Below are positions 8,129-14,294 of a stretch of DNA of 14,294 nucleotides, piece by piece. Position numbers and translations under genes: made by a program. Source of the stretch: Bacillota bacterium (GTDB taxonomy: Bacteria > Bacillota > Bacilli > Alicyclobacillales > Alicyclobacillaceae); NCBI GenBank assembly GCA_021816665.1, contig JAKAXI010000014.1, positions 1-14,294 on the forward strand. The letters are read 5' to 3'. The notes beneath the pieces are model-generated. The model was not told the DNA's origin. It saw nothing but the letters and a program-made list of their open reading frames with translations, and did not search any database. Position 1 is the stretch's first letter. Each line of letters starts with the position of its first letter.

Positions 8129-8157
8129 ATTCTATGTTAAATTGCTACATTTCTAAA
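8129..8157 (-). promoter_or_regulatory. Candidate promoter of the glcE-glcF-glcD-iclR-SDR operon
   Basis: Read on the minus strand, TTTAGA (8157-8152) and TAGAAT (8134-8129) are 17 nt apart. They match the sigma-A consensus at four and five of six bases. Transcription would start near 8121, inside the candidate operator, a layout that fits repression by steric block. The AT-rich sequence here allows other choices, so confidence is modest. Confidence 0.4.
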
Positions 8158-8168
8158 TACAACAGGTA

Positions 8169-8193
8169 TGAACCGAGATCATCTCAGAGTTCA
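8169..8193. promoter_or_regulatory. Nested dyad upstream of the permease gene
   Basis: The sequence TGAAC (8169-8173), GAGAT (8175-8179), C, ATCTC (8181-8185), GTTCA (8189-8193) forms a nested inverted repeat. The one-base centre forbids an RNA hairpin using the inner arms, so a protein-binding site is more likely than an attenuator. It differs from the TTCTGTA dyad and may serve a second regulator of the permease. It lies 109-133 bp before the ATG. I found no convincing permease promoter. Confidence 0.35.
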
Positions 8194-8286
8194 TTTTCCT
8201 GCCAGTCGTTTGCTGTGGGAGGTGAAGTTTTTTTCCGATGTGTCGTCGGCTTGCGAGAAACCCCTTTCTACACTCACTTGACACGT

Positions 8287-8293
8287 AAGGAGG
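8287..8293 (+). promoter_or_regulatory. Ribosome binding site of the permease gene
   Basis: AAGGAGG lies 8 nt before ATG 8302. It fixes the start and excludes the 56-residue in-frame extension back to 8134, which is not hydrophobic and has no binding site. Confidence 0.85.
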
Positions 8294-8301
8294 ATTTGGG
8301 A

Positions 8302-9948
8302 ATGCCTCAGTCGGTTTTTCACCAATTGTTGACGCCCGTAGGCGGGTCCACACTGGTCTCTTTTCTCATGGGTTTGATCCCCATCGCTGTCGTACTTGTC
8401 CTGCTCGGTATCGTTCGCGCCCCCGCCTGGATCTCTGCGCTGTCCGGCTTGGTCGTTGGATTCATCATTGCACTCGTATTTTGGAAAATCCCTGGCGTGA
8501 TCGCGCTGTCCTCTATCGGTGAAGGAGCAGTGTTCGCCCTCTGGCCGGTCATGTGGATCGTGTTTGCCGCCATGTGGCTATACAACCTCAGCCAGAGAAC
8601 CGGCGCATTCGAGCAGTTTAAGCGCTGGATGTATCGGTATGCGACGACTGACCGGCGCATCCAGGTTCTGATCATCGCTTTCAGCTTCGGTGCTCTCATG
8701 GAAGGCATTGCCGGCTTCGGAACGCCTGTGGCGATCGCGTCCGCCTTGTTGGTCGGGCTCGGGTTTCCGGTACTTGACGCGGTGGTCTACTGTCTCATCT
8801 TCGACACGGCCCCTGTCGCCTACGGGGCGCTCGGTGTCCCGATTGTCACGCTTGGATCCGTCACGAACCTGCACCCGGCAGCTTTGTCCGCCATGGTCGG
8901 CCGCCAACTTCCGTTTTTTGCTTTGCTTCTCCCGTTTTACGTTCTCATCGTCATGGGCGGTTGGAAGGCTCTCAAGGGCGCATGGCCGGTTGCATTGGTC
9001 GGCGGACTGTCGTACAGCGTAACGCAGTTCATCGTCTCGAACTACATCGGTCCGGCCCTCCCCGACGTGCTGGCAGCGCTTGTGTCCCTGATTTGTATCG
9101 TGGGCTTTACGCGGGTTTGGCGACCAAAGGACACGGCTGACTACCAGTCCTACGTTCACTCGTCAAGCGCCGTTGAAATGGCCGCGGCACGCGAGCCAGG
9201 CACTGGACAAGAGCCGAGTGTAAGCTGGCGCGGCTGGGTCCCCTGGTTGACGGTCACCATCGTCGTCATCATTTGGACCTTCGCGAAGGTCGCTGACCTG
9301 GGAGCAAAAGACGTTCATTGGCCGGGGCTCGACAACCTTGTCTACCTGACGCTGTACCACAAGCTCTACGAGGCAGTCTGGAGCTTCCAGCCGCTCGGCA
9401 CTGGAACGGCGATTCTGGTCGCCGTGATCCTCAGTGCGTTCATGCTTCGCGCGCGCTGGACCGATTTCTGGGCTGCCGCCGGCGACAGTTGGAGACAGCT
9501 CTACCTCCCCATCTTTACCGTCATGTGCATCGTCGGTCTTGCGTACCTATACAACTACTCAGGGATGGCGTACACGCTCGGAATCGGCGTCGCTGCTCTC
9601 GGTGCTGCGTTTCCTTTCTTCTCCGGGTTCCTCGGCTGGATCGCCTGTTTCCTGTCTGGATCCGACACCTCTTCCAATGCGCTGTTTGGCAATCTTCAAG
9701 TGGTTGCCGCTAACCGACTCCACCTGAATCCGTACCTGATGGCGGCGACCAATTCATCAGGTGCTGTCATGAGCAAGATGATCTCTCCACAAAACGTATC
9801 GACTGGTGTATCAACCGGGGAATTGCGTGGCAAAGAAGGGCTGGTCATTCGCAGGACATTCGTGCACAGCATCATCCTCACTTGCATTCTTGGACTTCTT
9901 GTCCTGCTGCAGGCGCACGGACTAAGCGGCATGGTGCCGAAAGGCTGA
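8302..9948 (+). CDS. L-lactate/glycolate permease, LldP/GlcA (LctP) family
   Basis: 548 residues, standard for the LctP family, with about 12-14 membrane helices. Hallmarks are EGIAGFGTPVAIASALLVGL at 134-153, FDTAPVAYGALGVP at 167-180, SGSDTSSNALFGNLQ at 452-466, and NSSGAVMSKMISPQNV at 484-499. A longer soluble loop is at about 270-310. The family imports L- and D-lactate and glycolate with protons (LldP and GlcA in E. coli). The neighbouring glycolate oxidase and malate synthase favour glycolate as the physiological substrate, but lactate cannot be excluded. The gene is divergent from glcE across a 244-bp region holding the candidate operator and is followed by a hairpin terminator at 9975-10012. 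Its start is set by AAGGAGG at 8287. Confidence 0.93.
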   Translation: MPQSVFHQLLTPVGGSTLVSFLMGLIPIAVVLVLLGIVRAPAWISALSGLVVGFIIALVFWKIPGVIALSSIGEGAVFALWPVMWIVFAAMWLYNLSQRTGAFEQFKRWMYRYATTDRRIQVLIIAFSFGALMEGIAGFGTPVAIASALLVGLGFPVLDAVVYCLIFDTAPVAYGALGVPIVTLGSVTNLHPAALSAMVGRQLPFFALLLPFYVLIVMGGWKALKGAWPVALVGGLSYSVTQFIVSNYIGPALPDVLAALVSLICIVGFTRVWRPKDTADYQSYVHSSSAVEMAAAREPGTGQEPSVSWRGWVPWLTVTIVVIIWTFAKVADLGAKDVHWPGLDNLVYLTLYHKLYEAVWSFQPLGTGTAILVAVILSAFMLRARWTDFWAAAGDSWRQLYLPIFTVMCIVGLAYLYNYSGMAYTLGIGVAALGAAFPFFSGFLGWIACFLSGSDTSSNALFGNLQVVAANRLHLNPYLMAATNSSGAVMSKMISPQNVSTGVSTGELRGKEGLVIRRTFVHSIILTCILGLLVLLQAHGLSGMVPKG

Positions 9949-9974
9949 CTCCTGTTCCGTGCTCGTTAGACCCC

Positions 9975-10012
9975 AGAGGCCCAGAGGAGACTCTGCGGCC
10001 TCTACTGATTTT
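9975..10012 (+). terminator. Rho-independent terminator after the permease gene
   Basis: AGAGGCC (9975-9981) plus CAGAG (9982-9986) pair with CTCTG (9991-9995) and GGCCTCT (9997-10003). This is a 12-bp stem with one bulged C and a GAGA tetraloop. A short U run (ATTTT, 10008-10012) follows after four bases. It should separate permease transcription from aceB, implying that aceB has its own promoter. Confidence 0.7.
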
Positions 10013-10031
10013 CCGTCCTGACCAGTCGTTG

Positions 10032-10054
10032 TTCTATAATGCAGAACATTATTC
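10032..10054. promoter_or_regulatory. Candidate IclR operator upstream of aceB (site 2)
   Basis: TTCTATA-A-TGCAGAA (10032-10046) is a dyad with five of seven pairs intact, and flanking G/C (10031/10047) adds a sixth pair. A third TTC half-site at 10052-10054 sits exactly 20 nt from the first, as in site 1. Identity to site 1 is 21 of 28 without gaps. The element contains TATAAT (10035-10040), and its third half-site lies where a -35 would fall for the downstream extended -10 at 10072-10080. IclR binding is inferred. Confidence 0.65.
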
Positions 10055-10071
10055 CATTTTGCACAACAAGG

Positions 10072-10080
10072 TGCTATGAT
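10072..10080 (+). promoter_or_regulatory. Candidate extended -10 promoter of aceB
   Basis: TGCTATGAT is an extended -10 (TGn-TATGAT) with no good -35 at 17 nt (TTCCAT at 10052). The start would be near 10087, leaving a leader of about 80 nt. The alternative -10 is the TATAAT inside the operator (10035-10040), which also lacks a good -35. Confidence 0.4.
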
Positions 10081-10152
10081 GGGCAAAAGCCCCTTAGACG
10101 AGTACGAATATTTGTGACATGTAACAATGAACTCGTGCAGGGAATGGGAGAG

Positions 10153-10159
10153 AAGGAGG
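10153..10159 (+). promoter_or_regulatory. Ribosome binding site that sets the aceB start
   Basis: AAGGAGG is 9 nt before GTG 10169. The upstream in-frame ATG at 10127 would translate through this site and add 14 mostly Arg/Glu residues, so the GTG is preferred. Confidence 0.8.
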
Positions 10160-10168
10160 CGGATCGTC

Positions 10169-11770
10169 GTGTCCAAAGCGTACACCTGTCCACCGGGTAT
10201 CACTGTTACGGGTGACTACCAACCAGAATTTGCGAGTATTCTCACGCCGGAAGCCCTGGCCTTCGTGGCAAACCTCGAGCGTAAATTTGGCCCACGTCGA
10301 GAGGAACTGCTGCAAAAACGTCAAGAACGCGAGTTGGAGATTCGCTCTGGGAAACTCCCGGATTTTCTTCCGGAGACCGCATCAGTCCGCAGTGGTGATT
10401 GGACGGTCGGGCCGATTCCTGCAGACTTGCAAGACCGACGCGTTGAGATCACAGGGCCGAGCAGCGACCGAAAAATGGTCATTAACGCACTCAACTCCGG
10501 CGCCAAGTGCTTTATGGCAGACTTTGAAGACGCCAACTCCCCGACGTGGCAGAACAGTGTCCAAGGTCAGATTAACCTGCGCGATGCTATCCGGCGGAAA
10601 ATCGACTACACCAGCCCGGAGGGGAAGGCCTACCGCCTCAACCCAGACATCGCAACGCTCATCGTGCGGCCACGCGGGTGGCACCTCGTAGAAAAGCACG
10701 TGCTTGTCGACGGGAAGGCAGTCTCTGGCGGACTGTTCGACTTCGGCCTCTACTTCTTCCACAACGCGAAAGAACTCATCGCCAGAGGCTCTGGTCCGTA
10801 CTTTTACCTGCCGAAGATGGAGAGCCATTTGGAAGCCCGCCTCTGGAACAATGTCTTTGTCGAAGCGCAACAGCAACTCGGCATTCCGAACGGGACCATC
10901 AAGGCCACCTCGCTGATCGAGACCATCCTGGCGACATTCGAAATGGATGAAATTCTCTACGAACTACGCGATCACGCTGCCGGGCTCAACTGTGGCCGCT
11001 GGGACTACATTTTTAGCTACATCAAGAAGTTCCGCCATCAACCAGAAATGATTTTGCCTGACCGCGCGCAAGTCAACATGACTGTACCGTTCATGCGCGC
11101 GTACACCTTATTCACAATTCAAACGTGTCACAAGCGTGGGGCCTTTGCCATCGGTGGAATGGCTGCGCAAATCCCGATTAAAAACGACCCGGCAGCTAAC
11201 GAGGATGCTCTCACCAAAGTGCGTGCGGACAAGGAACGCGAAGCAGGAGACGGTCACGATGGTACGTGGGTAGCACATCCCGGGCTCGTCCCCGTTGCCA
11301 AAGAGGTATTCGACCGACTGATGCCAACGCCCAACCAGCTCGACCGCAAGCGTGAGGACGTGCACGTTACAGCCGCCGAACTCGTGGCTGTGCCGGCCGG
11401 CACCGTCACAGAGAGCGGTCTTCGTACAAACGTCAGTGTCGGCATACAGTACATTGCCGCTTGGCTGAATGGATCAGGCGCTGTGCCGATTTTCAATCTG
11501 ATGGAGGATGCGGCGACCGCCGAGATCTCCAGAGCACAGGTTTGGCAGTGGATCCACCATCCGAGAGGCGTTCTCGACGACGGCCGCAAAGTGACTGTGG
11601 AACTATTTCGGACAGTCGTCCAGGAGGAACTGGAGAAAATCCGCGCTGCAGTTGGCGCCGACGCCTATGCGCAAGGAAAATTCGAGCAAGCTGCGCAGTT
11701 GTTTGACGAACTGTCGGTTCGGGAAGAGTTCGAGGACTTCCTCACCGTCCCCGGCTACGCGTATCTGTAA
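10169..11770 (+). CDS. aceB: Malate synthase A
   Basis: 533 residues, the usual malate synthase A length. It condenses glyoxylate with acetyl-CoA to malate and CoA in the cytoplasm. Visible blocks are [12 protein letters not shown] at 116-127, [11 protein letters not shown] at 167-177 with the substrate-binding Arg, [17 protein letters not shown] at 211-227, Glu251 in SLIETI and Asp279 in CGRWDYIF (the Mg ligands), AHPGLVPVA at 369-377 and [13 protein letters not shown] at 443-455 with the catalytic base Asp447. These positions agree with E. coli AceB (Glu250, Asp278, Asp447, recalled from family knowledge). No isocitrate lyase gene is in the window. Next to a glycolate oxidase, the enzyme probably serves glycolate use, the job of malate synthase G (GlcB) in E. 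coli. Control is probably by IclR through the 10032 dyad. Confidence 0.96.
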   Translation: MSKAYTCPPGITVTGDYQPEFASILTPEALAFVANLERKFGPRREELLQKRQERELEIRSGKLPDFLPETASVRSGDWTVGPIPADLQDRRVEITGPSSDRKMVINALNSGAKCFMADFEDANSPTWQNSVQGQINLRDAIRRKIDYTSPEGKAYRLNPDIATLIVRPRGWHLVEKHVLVDGKAVSGGLFDFGLYFFHNAKELIARGSGPYFYLPKMESHLEARLWNNVFVEAQQQLGIPNGTIKATSLIETILATFEMDEILYELRDHAAGLNCGRWDYIFSYIKKFRHQPEMILPDRAQVNMTVPFMRAYTLFTIQTCHKRGAFAIGGMAAQIPIKNDPAANEDALTKVRADKEREAGDGHDGTWVAHPGLVPVAKEVFDRLMPTPNQLDRKREDVHVTAAELVAVPAGTVTESGLRTNVSVGIQYIAAWLNGSGAVPIFNLMEDAATAEISRAQVWQWIHHPRGVLDDGRKVTVELFRTVVQEELEKIRAAVGADAYAQGKFEQAAQLFDELSVREEFEDFLTVPGYAYL

Positions 11771-11804
11771 CAAAACCGAGTTCACAGAAGCCTGCTCACT
11801 TATC

Positions 11805-11840
11805 CAAGTAACGCCCCGCAGAGATGCAGGGCGTTACTTG
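11805..11840. terminator. Bidirectional hairpin terminator between aceB and the capA-like gene
   Basis: CAAGTAACGCCC (11805-11816) pairs perfectly with GGGCGTTACTTG (11829-11840). Inside, GCA and TGC add 3 bp around a GAGA tetraloop. The 12-bp stem lies 34 bp after the aceB stop and 17 bp past the stop of the convergent CapA gene. There is no long U tract on either strand, so efficiency is uncertain, but the placement between convergent genes fits a shared terminator. Confidence 0.65.
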
Positions 11841-11857
11841 TGTCCAAAGGTGAAAAC

Positions 11858-12913
11858 TTACTTACGCTGTCCGCGCCCGAGCAGATGACCGGTGGTCAGT
11901 CGGTACACGCGGCGCATGGTAGCGCGGTCTGCCTCACTTAAGGTTTTATCTCGAGCGGTCAAGGACCTGCGCACGGGTAACACCCGAAACCTCGTACCGG
12001 ATTTGGTCGCATACCGATGCACCCAGGTGGGGACAGCTTGAACGCGGCGCAGGTGAATAGCCCCTTGCGTGTCTTTCTCGACGGTGACGTTCACAATGAC
12101 GCCGCTGTCCGAATGAATCCCCCCCATCATCCGGTCCGAGATGAAGTTCCCCATTGAGTAAATCACAAACTTGTCTGCACTTCGCCCCCCAGCTGCGCGC
12201 ACTGTCGTCTTCACCATGGGTTGCAGGACATGCGGGTGCGCTCCGAGCACAATGTCGGCGCCGTTTCGAAACAAGGCGTTTACCACCGTCTTTTGCCGCT
12301 CATTGGGGTGGCGGTGAAATTCCTGCCCGAAATGTACGGCAACGACAACGACATCTGCTTGGCTACGCATGCGCTTAAGGTCAGAGCGCATTTTCTGCAG
12401 GTTGATCCGATTGACTGCAAAGCCAAGTCCAGCGGGCAGCGTAAAACCGTTGGTTCCGTACGTGTAGGACAAGATTCCAACACGCATACCCCTCACGGCA
12501 CGAATCAACAGCCGTGTGGCATCGGCCTTCGTGCCGTACGTACCCGTGTGTTGTATCCCCTGCTTGTCTAACACGTGAAGGGTTCGGCGCAACCCCTTAA
12601 ATCCGCGATCTAAACAGTGATTGTTTGCTGTGGTCAACACATCGACACCAGCTCGCTTGAGCGCTCCAGCGAGTTCATCCGGACAGTTGAACATGGGCCA
12701 CCCTGTCTTCGGATTCCGGCGCTGGTATGTGTCTTCTCTGCCAGAGAGTGTGGTCTCCAAATTGCCAATGGTCAAATCGGCACTACGCAGGTGCGGTGCC
12801 ACTTCGCGAAACATACTGTCAAATGAATATGTGTTCCCTGGTCTCTTCGCTGATTCAATTTGGCGTCGCCACATCAGCAGGTCGCCGACAGCTGCAATTT
12901 TAATCGTTGTCAT
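11858..12913 (-). CDS. CapA-family protein (PgsA-like metallophosphatase fold)
   Basis: 351 residues from ATG 12913. Family motifs run in order: AAVGDLLMW with Asp11, GNLETTLSG with Asn51 and Glu53, TTANNHCLDRG with Asn97, Asn98 and His99, VAVHFGQEFHRHP with His194 and Glu198, GAHPHVLQP with His226 and His228, and YSMGNFISD at 252-260. These correspond to the metal-binding set of the CapA/PgsA fold. In poly-gamma-glutamate synthesis CapA is membrane-anchored and outward-facing. Here no signal peptide or membrane segment is seen, so it may be cytoplasmic or depend on a partner. The frame is open back to GTG 13087, but that extension has no binding site or helix, while ATG 12913 has AAGGGGGG about 7 nt upstream. 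The C-terminus is basic. It is divergent from a MurF-like ligase. The substrate is unknown. Confidence 0.87.
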   Translation of the reverse strand: MTTIKIAAVGDLLMWRRQIESAKRPGNTYSFDSMFREVAPHLRSADLTIGNLETTLSGREDTYQRRNPKTGWPMFNCPDELAGALKRAGVDVLTTANNHCLDRGFKGLRRTLHVLDKQGIQHTGTYGTKADATRLLIRAVRGMRVGILSYTYGTNGFTLPAGLGFAVNRINLQKMRSDLKRMRSQADVVVVAVHFGQEFHRHPNERQKTVVNALFRNGADIVLGAHPHVLQPMVKTTVRAAGGRSADKFVIYSMGNFISDRMMGGIHSDSGVIVNVTVEKDTQGAIHLRRVQAVPTWVHRYATKSGTRFRVLPVRRSLTARDKTLSEADRATMRRVYRLTTGHLLGRGQRK

Positions 12914-13076
12914 TTCCGGCCCCCCCTTGCTGACGATTGGTGTCGTCCACAGACAGTGCTTGGCACTTTGCGCTCGTTCCAACCTATTCAAAAACGGACA
13001 CCGTGGTCTAGAGAACTGCCCATACAGTGCTTCGAAAATCGACATATCATCGAACAGAGAAAGCCTAGCGGGCAGG

Positions 13077-13084
13077 GGAGGAGG
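13077..13084 (+). promoter_or_regulatory. Ribosome binding site of the MurF-like ligase gene
   Basis: GGAGGAGG lies 6 nt before ATG 13091. It excludes the 77-residue in-frame extension back to 12860, which runs antisense over the start of the CapA gene. Confidence 0.8.
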
Positions 13085-13090
13085 CACAGT

Positions 13091-14245
13091 ATGGCAAATC
13101 CACTGAGACTGAACAGACCCGTCATTGCCATTACAGGCAGTGCAGGGAAGTCAACCACCAAAGAGATGGTGGCCTCCATTCTCTCCACGCGATGGCGGAT
13201 TTTGAAATCAGTAGACAATCTCAATTTCATCAACCATACACAGCAATCCAGACAGAAGGTGCGTCCTGAACACCGCGCACTTGTACTGGAATACGGTATG
13301 TCCGGTGCAGGCCACATCAAGAGGCACTGCCAGGTCATCGAACCGAACTACGCAATCATCACGAACATCGGGTCTGCCCACATCGGTGCGTTTGGCGGCG
13401 ACGTGCGGAAACTTGCGCGCGCTAAGTCAGAACTCATTCGCTGGATGAAACCCACTGGAACCGTCGTCCTGAACAATGACAACGCAAACACACGCTTGAT
13501 CGAAACAGGCAGGTTTCGCGGCAAGAGACTCACCGTGGGTATTGAGAACAAAGCAGACTATCGAGCTGAAAATGTTCATTACTCATCCGGGGGCATGACG
13601 TTTGACGTCAAACTCAGGGGCAAACTGCAGCACTTTCGGATTCCGATTATGGGGCGGCACCACGTCTACAACGCGCTGTGTGCCATTGCAGTCACAGATG
13701 CACTTGGTTTTAGCGCGCAACAGATGCGCATCGGCCTGCAGCGGTTCCGGCGGATGTATCGGCGCACCAGCATATACCGACTTAAGAACAATATCTTCCT
13801 CATCGACGACAGTTTCAGTTCGAATCCGGATGCCGCCAAAGCGGCACTTGACACGCTAATGCAAGTCGGCAAAGGCGAAAAGTATGCTGTCTTAGGCAGT
13901 ATGCAAGCACTCGGAAAATACAGCGTGGCAGGACACAGTGCGGTCGGGCGTCACGTGGCGAAGCGAAACATCTCGAGGCTGTACACGTTTGGCGCCCTCG
14001 CCAAAACGATTGGGACTGCTGCTGTGAAGGCTGGATACCCGAAAGTTCGAGTTCTGCACTTTGTCGACAAAGCCGCGCTCAATCGTCGACTGTTGAACGA
14101 CTTACAATCAAATACCACAGTGCTCGTCAAAGCATCTCACGGGTTGCACCTGATGGACACTGCAGACCTGTTGCGTCATCGGTTATCAGCCACGAACAGC
14201 AAGCAGCGACTCAACGGGAAGCAATCCGTCAAGAAGAAGCGCTAA
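13091..14245 (+). CDS. Mur ligase family protein, MurF-like, without the N-terminal substrate domain
   Basis: 384 residues. The central ATP-binding domain starts at once: ITGSAGKSTTKEM at 14-26 is the P-loop. Next come LEYGMSGAGHI at 66-76 with Glu67, IITNIGSAHIGAFG at 89-102 with His97, AKSE near 111, and GRHHVYNALCAIA at 188-200. The C-terminal domain has IDDSFSSNPDA at 238-248, matching the MurF signature DDSYNANP, then GSMQALG at 269-275 and VKASHGLHLM at 346-355. MurF itself is about 450 residues and carries a UDP-MurNAc-tripeptide domain of some 90-110 residues before the P-loop, which is missing here. It should be an ATP-dependent amide ligase using an acyl-phosphate step; both substrates are unknown. 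It is unlike PgsB/CapB in its motifs. The C-terminus is strongly basic. The divergent CapA gene suggests a joint envelope or peptide-polymer role (inference). Confidence 0.85.
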   Translation: MANPLRLNRPVIAITGSAGKSTTKEMVASILSTRWRILKSVDNLNFINHTQQSRQKVRPEHRALVLEYGMSGAGHIKRHCQVIEPNYAIITNIGSAHIGAFGGDVRKLARAKSELIRWMKPTGTVVLNNDNANTRLIETGRFRGKRLTVGIENKADYRAENVHYSSGGMTFDVKLRGKLQHFRIPIMGRHHVYNALCAIAVTDALGFSAQQMRIGLQRFRRMYRRTSIYRLKNNIFLIDDSFSSNPDAAKAALDTLMQVGKGEKYAVLGSMQALGKYSVAGHSAVGRHVAKRNISRLYTFGALAKTIGTAAVKAGYPKVRVLHFVDKAALNRRLLNDLQSNTTVLVKASHGLHLMDTADLLRHRLSATNSKQRLNGKQSVKKKR

Positions 14246-14247
14246 CA

Positions 14248-14291
14248 CTGTAATGACGGGCCTGGCGCTATCCCACCGGGCTCGTTTACAG
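14248..14291 (+). terminator. Possible hairpin after the MurF-like gene
   Basis: CTGTAA (14248-14253) pairs with TTACAG (14286-14291), and ACGGGCC (14256-14262) pairs with 14279-14285 with one G-U, leaving a two-base bulge and a 16-nt loop. It starts 3 bp after the stop codon. The window ends three bases beyond it, so a U tract cannot be checked. Confidence 0.3.
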
Positions 14292-14294
14292 GTC

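Noticed and set aside
8134..8301. In-frame N-terminal extension of the permease
   Set aside because: It has no ribosome binding site, polar Ser/Arg-rich content unlike the family, and a strong AAGGAGG directly before ATG 8302.
8194..8301. Riboswitch or attenuator in the permease leader
   Set aside because: I see no stable hairpin followed by a U tract and no recognised aptamer pattern; only a 4-bp CCGA/TCGG stem.
10127..10168. Upstream ATG start for malate synthase
   Set aside because: It would translate the ribosome binding site and add an Arg-rich 14-residue head; GTG 10169 puts the known catalytic residues at the family's positions.
12960..12990. TTGGCA ... TATTCA as a promoter for the MurF-like gene
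   Set aside because: The spacer is 19 nt and both boxes are weak; not better than chance in this region.
12914..13087. N-terminal extension of the CapA protein as its missing signal or anchor
   Set aside because: The 58 extra residues include no hydrophobic helix, and GTG 13087 has no binding site and overlaps the ribosome binding site of the divergent gene.
13091..14245. Assignment of the ligase as PgsB/CapB (poly-gamma-glutamate synthase) or as housekeeping murF
   Set aside because: The motifs are MurF-like rather than PgsB-like, but the UDP-substrate domain required for true MurF is absent, so neither name is safe.

Overview
The window looks like the chromosome of a moderately GC-rich Gram-positive bacterium. 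Strong AAGGAGG-type ribosome binding sites, several GTG starts, a GlcD/GlcE/GlcF oxidase, an IclR regulator and a malate synthase of the A type fit the Bacillales, and an Alicyclobacillus-like or related organism is my best guess (inference from gene content and style, not from a search). There are nine complete protein genes plus one cut by the left edge. I see no RNA genes, insertion sequences, CRISPR arrays or prophage genes, and no gene-free stretch longer than 300 bases.

Layout. (1) 1-579, minus strand: exported or membrane-anchored FMN-binding-domain protein, cut just before its C-terminus. (2) 801-2117, plus: polytopic GT87/DUF2029-type glycosyltransferase, divergent from (1). (3) 2159-8057, minus: one tight five-gene operon read glcE - glcF - glcD - iclR - SDR. 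(4) 8302-9948, plus: LldP/GlcA-type lactate/glycolate permease, divergent from the operon and followed by a terminator hairpin. (5) 10169-11770, plus: malate synthase A (aceB) with its own promoter region, ended by a strong bidirectional hairpin. (6) 11858-12913, minus, and 13091-14245, plus: a CapA-family protein and a short MurF-like ligase, divergently transcribed.

The centre (2159-11770) reads as one catabolic module. The permease brings in glycolate (or lactate), GlcDEF oxidises glycolate to glyoxylate, and malate synthase condenses glyoxylate with acetyl-CoA to malate. The IclR regulator in the operon is the natural controller. The best new observation is a shared DNA element, present once in the glcE/permease divergent region (8103-8130) and once upstream of aceB (10031-10058). 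The two copies match at 21 of 28 positions without a gap. Each consists of a 15-bp dyad plus a third half-site at the same distance. I propose it is the IclR operator tying the two transcription units together.

The second point of interest is the CapA/MurF-like pair at the right end. The ligase has the MurF catalytic and C-terminal motifs but starts almost directly at the ATP-binding loop, so it lacks the N-terminal UDP-substrate domain. The CapA partner has no visible membrane anchor. No capC-like gene is seen. This could be an envelope or peptide-polymer system different from classical poly-gamma-glutamate synthesis.
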